A stretch of 64,000 bases of DNA from Acidimicrobiaceae bacterium (GCA_016722025.1 JADKGZ010000003.1:310001-374000), one strand, 5' to 3'. Numbered from the stretch's first letter, positions 34,105-43,980 are shown. The notes: generated by a model not told the origin, from the sequence alone. Program-made: numbers and translations.

Positions 34105-35556
34105 TCACTCTTTGTGTTCGGTTAGCCACCAAGAGTTGAGACGGGATCGGATCTCGTCGTCGCCGAGCAGCCCTTCGTCGAGGCGGATCTCGAGCAGGAA
34201 GGCCAACGCCTTGCCGACGACGGGGCCGGGCGACACCCCCAACTGCGCCATCACTTCGGCACCGTCGAGCTCCGGGCGGATGGCGGCCAGCTCCTCGTGC
34301 GCAGCCAGGTCGGCGATGCGCGCCTCCAGGTCGTCCATTCGGCGCGACAGCATCAGCGCCTTCTTCTCGTTGCGGGTGGTGCAATCACAGCGTGTGAGCA
34401 CGTTGAGCTCTTGCAGCAGCGGGCCGGCATCGCGCACGTAGCGACGCACCGCCGAATCGGTCCAGCCCATCGCGTAGGTGTGGAAGCGCAGGTGCAGCGC
34501 GACCAACTCGGTGATGGCCTGCACGTCGTCGTTGCTGTAGCGCAGCGCTTCCAGACGCTTGCGGGTCATCCGCGCGCCCACGGCATCGTGGTGGTGGAAC
34601 GTCACCCCCTTGCCCTGTTGATAACCACGCGTGCGCGGCTTGCCCACGTCGTGGAACAGCGCTGCCAGGCGAGTGCGCCGGAAGTCGAACGCCGGGCGGT
34701 CGGGCGGCTGCTCGGCCGGTGGGCGGACGTTCTCCATCACCGCCAGCGTGTGCGTGAGCACGTCCTTGTGGCGGTGGATGGGATCTTGCTCCAGCCGCAT
34801 CATCGGCAGCTCGGGCAAGAACTCGTCGGCCAGACCCGTGTCGATGGCGAACCACAACCCGGCGGTGGGGTGCGGCAGGGTCATCAGCTTGTCGAGCTCG
34901 TCTCGGATGCGCTCCGCCGACACGATCTCGAGCCGCCCCTTCATCGCCGTCACGGCCGCCACCAGCTCCGGCCCCGGGGTGGCCTGCAGGCCGGCGATGA
35001 ACCGAGCCGCGCGCAACATGCGCAAGGGATCGTCGCCGAAGCTGACCTCGGGTGCCAGGGGCGTGCGCAAGGTGCGAGTGAGCAGGTCGACCGCACCACC
35101 GTGGGGATCGACCAACGTGGGTGAGTCGGCGGTGAGCTCGAGCGCCATCGCGTTCACCGTGAAGTCGCGGCGGGAGAGATCGACCTCGATCTGGTCGCCG
35201 AACACGACGTCGGGTTTGCGCGAGGTGTCGTGGTACGCCTCTACCCGATGCGTGGTGATCTCGTAGACACGATCGCCGTGGGGCCCATGCTTCTTCGCGC
35301 CGATCGTGCCGAACCGCTCGCCTTGGGTCCAGATGGCATCGGCCCAGCCACGCAACAGCAGCTTGATCTCGTCGGGCCGGGCGTCGGTGGTGGCGTCGAA
35401 GTCGAACAGCTCGCCACCCGGGGCGTCGGTGGCGGCGCCCGACAGCAGGTCGCGCACCGTGCCGCCGACGAGGTAGAGGCGATGCCCGGCTGCACGGAAG
35501 CGTTCGCTGAGCGGCGCCAACTCGTCGAGCACGGGCTGGAAACGAGCAGGGATCAC
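34105..35556 (-). CDS. cca: CCA tRNA nucleotidyltransferase
   Basis: 483 residues. The class II nucleotidyltransferase head has LYLVGGTVRDLLSG, the metal pair ELFDFDATTDA, and RRDFTVNAMALEL. A neck/body domain follows with DDPLRMLRAARFIAGL, and an HD domain with LAALFHDVGKPRTRG. It adds or repairs the 3'-CCA of tRNAs, which is needed here because tRNA-Ile lacks an encoded CCA. Equivalent to mycobacterial pcnA. The GTG start overlaps the stop of the deacetylase-family gene by three bases. Confidence 0.94.
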   Translation of the reverse strand: MIPARFQPVLDELAPLSERFRAAGHRLYLVGGTVRDLLSGAATDAPGGELFDFDATTDARPDEIKLLLRGWADAIWTQGERFGTIGAKKHGPHGDRVYEITTHRVEAYHDTSRKPDVVFGDQIEVDLSRRDFTVNAMALELTADSPTLVDPHGGAVDLLTRTLRTPLAPEVSFGDDPLRMLRAARFIAGLQATPGPELVAAVTAMKGRLEIVSAERIRDELDKLMTLPHPTAGLWFAIDTGLADEFLPELPMMRLEQDPIHRHKDVLTHTLAVMENVRPPAEQPPDRPAFDFRRTRLAALFHDVGKPRTRGYQQGKGVTFHHHDAVGARMTRKRLEALRYSNDDVQAITELVALHLRFHTYAMGWTDSAVRRYVRDAGPLLQELNVLTRCDCTTRNEKKALMLSRRMDDLEARIADLAAHEELAAIRPELDGAEVMAQLGVSPGPVVGKALAFLLEIRLDEGLLGDDEIRSRLNSWWLTEHKE

Positions 35557-36569
35557 CACAGCTCCTCGCGCTCCCAGTAGTCGCGCGCATGGCGCACGGC
35601 ACCCCCGCCGGGCCCACCGCTGGTGGCCGGCTCGATGGGCGCACCGGTTTCGCCGGCCATCTCGCGCAGCACCGTGGCCGAGGAGAAGGTGAGCGCGTCG
35701 AGGTCGTAGCCGCCCTCCAGCATCACCAACCGACGGCCGGCCGGCACCAGCGACAGCACGCGGCGAGTGAGTGGCGCGTAGTCGCCGGCCGCCAACGCGA
35801 GCTCGGTGATGGGGTCGTTGCGATGCGCGTCGAAACCGGCCGACACGATGATCCAGGTCGGGGCGAAGCGATCGGCGATGGGCGCGACGAGCTCGTCGAA
35901 GGCGTACAGGTACACATCGCCGGTGGCACCCGGCGGCAGCGGCACGTTGACGGTCGAGCCACGAGCAGGGCCTTCGCCCACCTCCGTGTGGCGGCCCGTG
36001 CCCGGGTAGAGCGGCCATTGGTGCAGGCTGACGAAGAGCACCCGCGGGTCGTGGTAGAAGACCGCCTGCGTGCCGTTGCCGTGGTGCGCGTCGTAGTCGA
36101 AGATCATCACGCGCTCACCCTGGTCGGCCAGCGCTGCCGCCACCACCGCCACGTTGTTCACGAAGCAGAAGCCCATCGACTCGTCGCGAGTGGCGTGGTG
36201 CCCGGGCGGACGCACCGCGCAGAAGGCAGCATCGGCGCGTCCCTGCTGCAACGCGTGCACGGCGGTGAGCCCGGCGCCGGCAGCAAGCGTGGCGGCCAGC
36301 CACGAGCCCGAGCTCGCATACGTGTCTGCGTCGAGACGGCCACCGCCGGCAGCACAGATGCCCTCGATGCGATCGAGGTACGCAACGGGATGCACGCGTT
36401 CGAGATCGGCACGGGTTGCCGCCACTGGCTCGAGTGGCTCGATGGCCTCGGTGAGCCCGGCCAAGGCCACGCCATCGAGCACGGCCTGCAAGCGCTCGGG
36501 GCGCTCGGGGTGCCGCGGGCCGGCGAGGTGCTCGAGGTAGGCGGCATGGGTGGCGAACAGCACGGTCAC
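35553..36569 (-). CDS. Histone deacetylase/acetoin-utilisation family hydrolase
   Basis: 338 residues. The family core is complete: PRHPERPERLQAVLDG at the N-terminus, RPPGHHATRDESMGFCFVNN with the His-His charge relay, the zinc site DYDAHHGNGTQAVFY, SAGFDAHRNDP, and GGYDLDAL with the catalytic Tyr. It removes acyl groups from lysine side chains or polyamines; the bacterial substrate is unknown. GTG start at the edge of the intergenic interval shared with the divergent GNAT gene. Overlaps cca, so the two genes form an operon. Confidence 0.9.
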   Translation of the reverse strand: MTVLFATHAAYLEHLAGPRHPERPERLQAVLDGVALAGLTEAIEPLEPVAATRADLERVHPVAYLDRIEGICAAGGGRLDADTYASSGSWLAATLAAGAGLTAVHALQQGRADAAFCAVRPPGHHATRDESMGFCFVNNVAVVAAALADQGERVMIFDYDAHHGNGTQAVFYHDPRVLFVSLHQWPLYPGTGRHTEVGEGPARGSTVNVPLPPGATGDVYLYAFDELVAPIADRFAPTWIIVSAGFDAHRNDPITELALAAGDYAPLTRRVLSLVPAGRRLVMLEGGYDLDALTFSSATVLREMAGETGAPIEPATSGGPGGGAVRHARDYWEREELW

Positions 36570-36629
36570 GGTTCGCGACGCTATCGGCGCACCCGTGCCC
36601 TGCGAAGGTACCGGGGGGCGACGAGCAGC

Positions 36630-36635
36630 TACCGT
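36630..36635 (+). promoter_or_regulatory. -10 hexamer TACCGT, leaderless promoter
   Basis: Ends seven bases before GTG 36643 and is the reason that start is preferred to ATG 36550 or ATG 36667. Confidence 0.45.
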
Positions 36636-36642
36636 CAACACG

Positions 36643-37410
36643 GTGAGCAGCACGTCGTCGAACAGCATGCCGCACGGCAACGCCACCGACGAACGCGAGC
36701 CACAGCGACCGCCGCTGGTCCTGCGCGGCGCCGGCGTGTCGTGTCGCGTGCAGAGCTGGTCGTTCCAGCCACACACGGCGCAGCTCGTGCTGTACCACCA
36801 GCAACGGCTGCCCACCCGCGCCGACCTGGCACAGTGGACCCAACGGCTCCGCGAGCTGGGTTACACGAAGGTGCGCACCACGGCGCTGGCCACGACCGCC
36901 GCGCTACGAGCCGAGTCTGCCGGGTTCCACGTCGTCCAGGAGCTGGTGCTGCTCGAGCACACCTCACCCCGGCGCACACGTGCGTCCAGCGCGGGCAGAG
37001 CACCCACTCAACGGCTGCTGCCGGCACAGCACGCCGCTGCCAGCGCCATCGACCGAGCGGCATTCGCCGGCGAGTGGGCGCTCGCGACCCGGGCGATCGG
37101 CGATGTGTGCGCGGCCACCCCACACCACCGCGCCCGCGGCGCCGGCACACCACTGGCCGCGTACGCCATCAGCGGCCGCGATGCGAAGCAAGGCTTTCTC
37201 CAACGACTCGCCGTCGCGCCACAGCTGCAACGCCGCGGTCTGGGTCGCGCGCTCGTGCTCGACTCGCTGCAGTGGCTGGCGCGCTGGCGGGTGCAACGGG
37301 TGCTGGTGAACACACCCACCGACAACGAGCCGGCGCTGGCGCTCTACGAGCAGCTCGGCTTTCAGCGCATGACCGAGCGCCTGCGCGTCTACGAACAGGC
37401 GCTGGCATGA
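36643..37410 (+). CDS. GNAT family N-acetyltransferase
   Basis: 255 residues. The C-terminal half has a standard GNAT core: GFLQRLAVAPQLQRRGLGRA is the acetyl-CoA loop, followed by VLVNTPTDNEPALALYEQLG and the terminal strand. The N-terminal half has a second, degenerate GNAT-like fold. It sits where mycobacteria carry mutT4, next to cca. The stop overlaps the start of the DUF6049-like gene (ATGA), so they are co-translated. The substrate is unknown. Confidence 0.75.
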   Translation: MSSTSSNSMPHGNATDEREPQRPPLVLRGAGVSCRVQSWSFQPHTAQLVLYHQQRLPTRADLAQWTQRLRELGYTKVRTTALATTAALRAESAGFHVVQELVLLEHTSPRRTRASSAGRAPTQRLLPAQHAAASAIDRAAFAGEWALATRAIGDVCAATPHHRARGAGTPLAAYAISGRDAKQGFLQRLAVAPQLQRRGLGRALVLDSLQWLARWRVQRVLVNTPTDNEPALALYEQLGFQRMTERLRVYEQALA

Positions 37411-39574
37411 CCCGGCCCTCCCGCATCGCAGCTCGTGTCGTCGCGGCCGTCGCGTGGCTCGGTGCGTCACTGCTCGTGGTCGACTTCCCGCATGCGAGGC
37501 CGGTGGCGGCGGCGGCGTCTCGCCTCGGTCTCGTGTCGCAGACGCCGTACGGCGCGCCGGCCGACGGCGCCGTGACGTTCGTGCTGTCCGTGCCCGGCAA
37601 CATCGACCTCGCGGCACTGCCCGACGCGACGGTGGTGGTCACCGCCTACCGACCGGTGGCAACTCGTCTCGACCTCGACAAGGTCCGCGCCGGCACGCTG
37701 CCCCGCATCGTCGATGGCGTCGACTTCCCTGCCGCCGCGCTGCCTCGACCCGCTGCCGACCAGATCGGCGTGGTCGTCACGCTGGAGACCAGCACTCGCA
37801 GTACCGGCGCGCTGCAGCTGGCCAACCCTGGGCTGTACCCGGTGCTGGTCGAACTGCAGGACAACGGCACGGTGCTCGCCGAGCTGCTCACCTTCGTGCA
37901 CCGCCTCCCGGCGGCCGACGAGCCGCAGGAGGTCGCGCTGCCGGTGGCTGTCGCGATGACCACCACGTCGACGGTGGTCATCGACGACGACAACGAGGTT
38001 GTCGTCGACAGCACGATCATGAAGGAGTTCGGCCTGCTGGCCGACCTGCTGGAGGCGTCCACGGTGCCGATCTCGGTGCGCGTGCCGCCGGCGTTGCTGT
38101 TCGCCATCGCCCAACACGGCGCTGCCGGGGCGGCACTGGCCGACCGGCTGGCCACGGGCCTGGCCAGGAACGAGGTGCTGTCGTCACCACGACTGCCGCT
38201 CGACGCCTCTCAGGCGGCGGCGGCCGGCCAGCAGTCGCTCTACACGCAATGGCTGCGCGACGGCGAGGACGACCTCACCACCTTCATCTCCAACCTGTCG
38301 GTGGGCACGGTCGCGTTCATGGACGGCCCGCTCACTGGCGCGGGTGGCACCATGCTGCGCGATCTCGGCGCACGGCTGATCGTCACGACCCGAAGATCTT
38401 CGACGCGCTGCCCGACACCACCGGCATCTACACCGACTTCAGCCAACTCGTGAACATCGAGGTGTCGCCCGGCGTCAACGTCGACGCCACCGTCACCGAT
38501 CGCAGGTTCGCGACGTTGCTCGAGCGGCGCACGACGACACCCGCGCTCACCGCTGTGTACGCGGTCACCGATCTGCTCGCGTACCGACAGGAGATGGTCG
38601 ACGCCGACCTCGACGACGAAGGGAACGGCGTCGGCGACCCCAGCGAACACGGGGTCACCCTGGGCACCACAGATCTCTCCTTGCCGCAGATCGACACCTA
38701 CCGAGCCATCGCCTCCTTGCTCGCAGAGACGCCCGGCCTGCAACCCACCACCCTCGAGCGGCTGGGCATCCGCACCGAGCACCTGGTGCTGCCGGCACCC
38801 ATCGGCGAGGTGACGGTGGGCCTGCCCAGCGAGGGCGACGGCAGCATCGACGACCGCATCGCGGTGGTCAGCTCGCTGAGCGATGCCGCGCAGAGCACCG
38901 GCAGCATGCTGCCGGTCGACGACGAGCGAGCAGCCGAGTGGCAACAGGTGATCGACCGCCTGCCCACCAGCGCGCTCAGCGACGATCGAGTCGATGCGCT
39001 CGCAACCGATCTGATCCAGCAGTTCGGCGCGATTCGAAACTCGGTGGAGGTGCCCGCCGGGTTCTCGTTCACGCTCACCGGCCGCACCACCACGCTGCCC
39101 ATCAAGCTCTACAACAGCAGCGACACTCCACTCACGGTGCGCGTGCACATGAGCTCGTCGAAGCTGCTGTTCCCTGATGGCGACCTCGTGCAGGAACTGC
39201 AGCCGCTGTCGTTCACGGAAGTGCCCATCAAGATCGAGGCGCGCACCAACGGCAGCTTCCCCGTGACGTTGACGGTGCTCACGCCGACCGGCGACGAGTT
39301 GGCGCCGCCGGTAACACTCAGCGCCAGCGTCAACGCACTGAGCGGCTTCGGCAACCTGGTCACTGGCGCGTTCCTGCTGGTGGTGCTCACCTGGTGGGTT
39401 CGCCACGTGCGTCAGAACCGACGGAGCCGGGCGACCGCGTCGGCCGCGGTGCGCCACCCGGTGCGCAACGGCAAGGCGAACGGCAACGCGACGGGCGACG
39501 ACGGCACCCGTGACCCCATGGGCGACGCGGCGCTGTCACCCGATGCCGCAACGAGTACCCTTCCGCCGTTGTGA
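37407..39574 (+). pseudogene. DUF6049-like secreted membrane-anchored protein (Rv3909-like), apparent frameshift
   Basis: A signal peptide begins the protein (ARVVAAVAWLGASLLVV, cleavage near AAA|SRLG). The first ~330 residues read in one frame up to LRDLGARLIVT. The second part, from PKIFDALPDTTGIYTDFSQL to the C-terminus, is in another frame. Adding one C to the CCC near 38392-38394 joins them as VTTPKIFDALP. The C-terminal region has an Ig-like domain (FTLTGRTTTLPIKLYNSSDT) and one membrane helix (GNLVTGAFLLVVLTWWV) before a basic tail. Corrected length is about 722 residues. The position between cca and the sigma factor matches Rv3909 of mycobacteria, a protein of unknown function in the peptidoglycan-control locus. 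The stop overlaps degV (GTGA). Confidence 0.75.
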
Positions 39575-40428
39575 GCACCAATCGCGTCCGCATCGTCACC
39601 GACTCCGCTTGCGACCTCCCCCAGCGCGTCGCCGACGAGCTCGGGATCGAGATCGTCCCTCTCACCATCCGCATCGACGGCCACGAGTACGTCGACCGCG
39701 CCGACCTCACCCCGGCCGAGTTCTGGGCCAAGTGCGCCGCCTCGCCCAACCTGCCCGAAACCGCAGCGCCGGCGCCCGGCCACTTCGAAGCTGCGTACCG
39801 GCGCCTCGCGGCCGATGGCGCCACCAGCGTGGTCGCCATCAACCTCAGCGCGTCGCTGTCCGCCACCATGCAGTCCGCCGAGCTCGGCGCCCGCGGTGTC
39901 GCCGACACCATTCCGGTCACCGTGGTCGACAGCCAGCAGTGCACGCTCGGCCTCGGCGCCATCGTGATGGACTGCGCCCGGCTGGCGGCCGGTGGCGCCA
40001 GCCACCAGGCCGTGGTCGACCGTGCCCGCGACCTGGCCACCCGCACCAAGGTGTGGGGCGCGCTCGACACGCTGGAGAACCTGAAGAAGGGTGGTCGCAT
40101 CGGCGGCGCCAAGGCCATGCTGGCCTCGGCCCTGGCGATCAAGCCGATCATCGAGGTGCGCGACGGCAAGGTGGAACAAGGCGGCAAGCAGCGCACGCGC
40201 GGCAAGGCGCTCGCCTTCCTGGTGGAGACCCTGGTCAACGCCGGACCGGTGGAGAACCTGATGGTCATCAACGCCGACTGCAGCGACGTCGACGCGTTCG
40301 TCGAGCAGTTGCGACCGCACTACGCCGGCGAGATCGTGGTCGGCGACATCGGCCCCGTCGTCGGCAGCCACGCCGGCCGGGGCACCATCGGCATCGCGTA
40401 CTGCGTCGCGAGCTCGCCACCCACCTGA
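39571..40428 (+). CDS. DegV family fatty-acid-binding protein
   Basis: 285 residues. The family hallmarks are RIVTDSACDLPQRVADELGI and IVPLTIRIDGHEY at the start, PAPGHFEAAYRRL, the lipid head-group loop INLSASLSATMQSA, DSQQCTLGLGAIV, and LENLKKGGRIGGAKAMLASA followed by IKPIIEVRDG. DegV/FakB proteins hold one fatty acid for phosphorylation by FakA; no FakA is seen here. The GTG start overlaps the preceding stop. It takes the place occupied by the MviN/MurJ flippase gene in mycobacteria. Confidence 0.92.
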   Translation: MSTNRVRIVTDSACDLPQRVADELGIEIVPLTIRIDGHEYVDRADLTPAEFWAKCAASPNLPETAAPAPGHFEAAYRRLAADGATSVVAINLSASLSATMQSAELGARGVADTIPVTVVDSQQCTLGLGAIVMDCARLAAGGASHQAVVDRARDLATRTKVWGALDTLENLKKGGRIGGAKAMLASALAIKPIIEVRDGKVEQGGKQRTRGKALAFLVETLVNAGPVENLMVINADCSDVDAFVEQLRPHYAGEIVVGDIGPVVGSHAGRGTIGIAYCVASSPPT

Positions 40429-40544
40429 GCCGCCCGCCGGGCCGCACATCGGCCTCAGCACCACCGAGCGATCTGACAAACAGTGGCCGTCGGTTCGATT
40501 GCCCGGGAACGAGGGCGGCTCGCCACTATCGTCGACGGACGGAC

Positions 40545-42371
40545 ATGTCTGACAGCAACTCTGGCGCGAACACCACGTCGCTGCCGCCCGCCATTCTCGT
40601 CCAGCGCTACCGGCTGGAGCGTAGGCTCGCGCAAGGAGGCATGGCCGAGGTGTGGCTGGGCACCGACCTCTCACTCACTCGCCAGGTCGCCGTCAAGCTG
40701 CTCAAACCCACGCTGGCGGCCGACCCCGTGGTGGCCGAACGCTTCCGTCGGGAAGCGATTGCCGTAGCGCAGCTCAGCCACCCCAACATCGTTGCGGTGT
40801 ACGACGCGGTGGAAGACATCATCGGCGCCGAGAAGCGTCAGGCAGTGGTGATGCAACTGGTCAACGGCAAGAGCCTGCGTCAGTTGCTCGACGAGCAGAA
40901 GCGGCTCAGCCCCGATCTCACCATGCACATCGGTGCGTGCGTGGCTTCGGCACTTGCATGCGCGCATCAGGCCAACCTCGTGCACCGCGACGTGAAGCCC
41001 GGCAACATCCTCATCACGCCCGACGGGCGGGTGCTGCTCACCGACTTCGGCATCGCCAAGGGCCTCGGCAGCACCGACGACGACCTCACCAGCCCCAACG
41101 TGATGATGGGTACCGCCAAGTACCTCTCCCCCGAGCAGGTGCGCGGCCGCAAGCTCGACGGTCGCGCCGACCTGTACTCGCTGGGCCTGGTGCTGTACGA
41201 GTGCCTCGCCGGCCGCGTGCCCTTCCTGGGGGAGACCGACGCCGACACTGCGCTGGCACGCCTCAATCGCGATCCAACGGATCTCACTCGCTTGCGGCCC
41301 ACGCTGCCCTATGGGCTGGCGCCGCTCATTCATCGACTGCTGTGCCGCAAGCCTGACGACCGATACTCCACGGGTACCGAAGTGCGCAACGAACTGCAAC
41401 GCATCGCCGGCCAGCCACGCAACGACCTCACCGGCGACACCAGCCGCGATCTGTCGCGTGGCAACACGCCACCCAACACGCCACCCAACACGCCACCCAA
41501 CACGCCACGACAGAGCAGTCGCACCGGCCAGACACCCACTCAACGCAGCGACACCCGCTCACGCACCACTGGCGCCACCCCCACCGTCGCGAGCGCAACC
41601 GGGCCGGGCGCCCGCCGCTCGAGCCCGGTGAGCAGTGCTCGCACACCCACACCGGTGGGCGGTTACCAGCCCGTGCGGCCGGGGCGTGCCGCCGGCGCAC
41701 CGGTGCGCGCCGACCGCACGCCTCCCGCCACCACACGGCCGCGCCAGCAACCCAACCGCAAGTTCGAGCAGAAGAGCACGCCATCGACGGTGGTCGTCGG
41801 CGCGCTGCTGTTGATCGCCTTCATCGTGGGCCTGGTGCTCTGGGTCACGATGGGCAACGACGATGCAACAGGCTTCACGCCGGCGAGCACGGCTGCACCC
41901 GACACGGTCGTCACCGTTGCCGGCCCCACTCCCGCCATCACCTCCGTACGAACCTTCGACCCCGACGGCGACCAGCAGGAGCGCGACGACCTCGCCGCAC
42001 TGGTCACCGACAACGATCTCAGCACTGCCTGGACCACCGTGTGCTACTCGTCGCAGTACCTGGGCGGCAAGCAAGGCGTCGGTCTCGTCGCCGACCTCGG
42101 CAGTGCCGGCACCGGCACCTTCACCGTGGCCATCGGCAGTGCCCCCTACCAGCTGAAGGTCTTCGCGGCACCCGAGGGCACGCAGCCCACCACGTTCTCG
42201 GAGTGGGGCGAGGCGGTCGGGTCGTTCAACGGTCAGCAGGCGGGAACGGTGGCAGTCGACCTCGCCACGCCTGCTCGCTACGTGCTGGTGTCGTTCAACG
42301 AGCTCGGCACCGACAACGCGTGCACCGACAACCCGTATCGCGGGGCGATCAACGAGCTCGGCTTCGCCTGA
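40545..42371 (+). CDS. Transmembrane Ser/Thr protein kinase with MviN-type extracellular C-terminal domain
   Basis: 608 residues. The kinase domain (about 20-285) is complete and looks active: LAQGGMAEVWLG, VAVKLLKP with the catalytic Lys, VHRDVKPGNILI, LTDFGIAKGL and GTAKYLSPEQVRG. A Pro/Thr/Arg-rich linker with tandem TPPN repeats follows. One membrane helix (VVVGALLLIAFIVGLVLWV) is near residue 410. The external ~170 residues (TSVRTFDPDGDQQERDDLAA to DNPYRGAINELGF) resemble the galactose-binding-like C-terminal domain of mycobacterial MviN (Rv3910), where it follows a pseudokinase. Here the flippase part is absent and the kinase is catalytic. It probably senses the envelope and phosphorylates cell-wall regulators. 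Confidence 0.9.
   Translation: MSDSNSGANTTSLPPAILVQRYRLERRLAQGGMAEVWLGTDLSLTRQVAVKLLKPTLAADPVVAERFRREAIAVAQLSHPNIVAVYDAVEDIIGAEKRQAVVMQLVNGKSLRQLLDEQKRLSPDLTMHIGACVASALACAHQANLVHRDVKPGNILITPDGRVLLTDFGIAKGLGSTDDDLTSPNVMMGTAKYLSPEQVRGRKLDGRADLYSLGLVLYECLAGRVPFLGETDADTALARLNRDPTDLTRLRPTLPYGLAPLIHRLLCRKPDDRYSTGTEVRNELQRIAGQPRNDLTGDTSRDLSRGNTPPNTPPNTPPNTPRQSSRTGQTPTQRSDTRSRTTGATPTVASATGPGARRSSPVSSARTPTPVGGYQPVRPGRAAGAPVRADRTPPATTRPRQQPNRKFEQKSTPSTVVVGALLLIAFIVGLVLWVTMGNDDATGFTPASTAAPDTVVTVAGPTPAITSVRTFDPDGDQQERDDLAALVTDNDLSTAWTTVCYSSQYLGGKQGVGLVADLGSAGTGTFTVAIGSAPYQLKVFAAPEGTQPTTFSEWGEAVGSFNGQQAGTVAVDLATPARYVLVSFNELGTDNACTDNPYRGAINELGFA
41463..41508 (+). repeat. 12-bp tandem repeat in the kinase linker
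   Basis: The unit AACACGCCACCC occurs three times and then partially, encoding NTPP repeats. The period is a multiple of three, so copy-number change keeps the frame. Confidence 0.85.
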
Positions 42372-42400
42372 CGTGACGCTCGGTGCAGGTCACCGGGCAC

Positions 42401-42406
42401 TAACGT
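42401..42406 (+). promoter_or_regulatory. -10 hexamer TAACGT, leaderless promoter
   Basis: Ends seven bases before ATG 42414 of the sigma factor gene. Confidence 0.5.
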
Positions 42407-42413
42407 CGACCAC

Positions 42414-43973
42414 ATGGCTGCGCCGCTCGACGATCGTGCGCTCGTCACGGCAGCGCAGAGTGGCGATCGCGGGGCGCTCGACCAGCTCCTTCGGCGTCAC
42501 TACGACCGCGTGCACGGCGTCTGCCGGCGCATCACCGGCAACGATGCCGACGCCGCCGACGCCGCGCAGGAGGCAATGATCGCCATGGTGCGCGGGCTGG
42601 CCCGCTTCGACGGTCGTGCCTCGTTCGGTACCTGGGCATACCGCATCGCCACCAACGCCAGCCTCGACGAGCTGCGCCGGCGCCGGCGCCGGCCGCTGCT
42701 GGCGGGCCGCGACCAGCACGGGCACGAGCGCCCCGACGTACGCGACGGCCACGAACGAGCCGACGCCACGGCCGGTGATCGCATCGAGCAACTCGGTGAC
42801 CGCCACCTGCTCGATGCTGCGCTGCTGGCCCTGCCGGAGGACTTCCGCGTGCCGGTGGTGCTGCGTGATGTCGCCGACCTCGACTATGCCGAGATCGCAG
42901 CGGTGCTCGACATCCCTGTCGGCACGGTCAAGAGCCGCATCGCCCGTGGCCGCGGAATGCTCGCCCACACGATCTCGCGGGCCGACGGGAACCAGCACGC
43001 CTCCTCGGATCGTCCAACGAACGCATCCGACGACACGAACCTGAACGACACGAACCTGAACGACACGAACCTGAACGACACGACCCGACATGACCCGCCC
43101 CGACATGAACGACCCGACATGAACGACGACGAACTGCTGCACCTCAACGAGCTGGCAAGCGCCTACCTCGATGGCGACGTGACTGCTGACGAGCGCGCCC
43201 GCGTCGAGTCGTCGCCGGAGCTGCAGTCGCTCGTCGCCACCTTCGGCCGGCTCCGCGGTGTGCTTGCCGACGCACCTGTGGTCGCTGCCGGCACACGGGA
43301 GGCCGCCTTCCTCGCCGCCTTCGCCCAGCTCGACGATGTTGCCGCCGACTCCTCCCCGCTCACCGGTGGCGTACGGGCCTCGGTCACCCAACTCGACTCG
43401 CGTCGTCGCTGGCCGCGTGTGGCGCTGTCGGCCGCCGCCGGTCTGCTGCTCGTCGGCGTGGTCGGTGTCGCAGTCCTCGACGGGCGCGGTGGCGACGACT
43501 CGCAGAGCTCCAGCGCAACGGAAGCGGCAGCGGCCGACATGCAGACCGACATGCAGACCGGTGGCGCACCGGAAGCCATCGACGCAGCTCCCATGTCGAC
43601 GATCGGCTCGATCAGCGGCAGCGCACAGGTGGGCGCCATCATCGACACCCCCGAGCAACTGCTCACGCTGCAGGCGCCGCCGATGGGCGATGCTGCGCCG
43701 GCCGCCACCGAGTTCGACCAGCCCGACTCGTCGTCGGTCAACACGCTGGCCGCCGAGCAGCCAACCAGCCTCGACAGCACCGTCGACACCGCCGCGGCCA
43801 AGATCGATGGTGCGTTTGCGCGGCCGGCGTTGGCGTGTCTCAACGAACAGCAACAGTTCCTGGCCGACATCCAGTACCAGGGCATCTTCGCGATCGCCGC
43901 ACGCGATATGGTCACGGGTGTGACCCAGGCCATCACCGACGACTGCGTCGTGCTCGCCAGCGTCGGGCCCTGA
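42414..43973 (+). CDS. ECF sigma factor fused to a transmembrane anti-sigma-like domain (SigM position)
   Basis: 519 residues in one frame. Residues 1-190 are an ECF sigma factor: region 2 has DADAADAAQEAMIAMVRGLA and FDGRASFGTWAYRIATN, and region 4 has LPEDFRVPVVLRDVADLDYA followed by IPVGTVKSRIARGRGML. A ~45-residue linker with three exact 15-bp repeats (DTNLN) leads to MNDDELLHLNELASAYLDGD, the start expected for a separate anti-sigma factor. A membrane helix (VALSAAAGLLLVGVVGVAVL) and a ~160-residue external domain follow. In mycobacteria SigM (Rv3911) and its anti-sigma (Rv3912) are separate genes here. The fusion could be real, giving a membrane-tethered sigma factor, or reflect a lost stop from a sequencing indel in the linker. 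Confidence 0.85.
   Translation: MAAPLDDRALVTAAQSGDRGALDQLLRRHYDRVHGVCRRITGNDADAADAAQEAMIAMVRGLARFDGRASFGTWAYRIATNASLDELRRRRRRPLLAGRDQHGHERPDVRDGHERADATAGDRIEQLGDRHLLDAALLALPEDFRVPVVLRDVADLDYAEIAAVLDIPVGTVKSRIARGRGMLAHTISRADGNQHASSDRPTNASDDTNLNDTNLNDTNLNDTTRHDPPRHERPDMNDDELLHLNELASAYLDGDVTADERARVESSPELQSLVATFGRLRGVLADAPVVAAGTREAAFLAAFAQLDDVAADSSPLTGGVRASVTQLDSRRRWPRVALSAAAGLLLVGVVGVAVLDGRGGDDSQSSSATEAAAADMQTDMQTGGAPEAIDAAPMSTIGSISGSAQVGAIIDTPEQLLTLQAPPMGDAAPAATEFDQPDSSSVNTLAAEQPTSLDSTVDTAAAKIDGAFARPALACLNEQQQFLADIQYQGIFAIAARDMVTGVTQAITDDCVVLASVGP
43032..43076 (+). repeat. 15-bp tandem repeat in the sigma/anti-sigma linker
   Basis: GACACGAACCTGAAC occurs three times without a mismatch, encoding DTNLN. 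Shorter CCGACATGAAC repeats follow to the presumed anti-sigma start near 43120. Confidence 0.9.
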
Positions 43974-43980
43974 GCACGCC

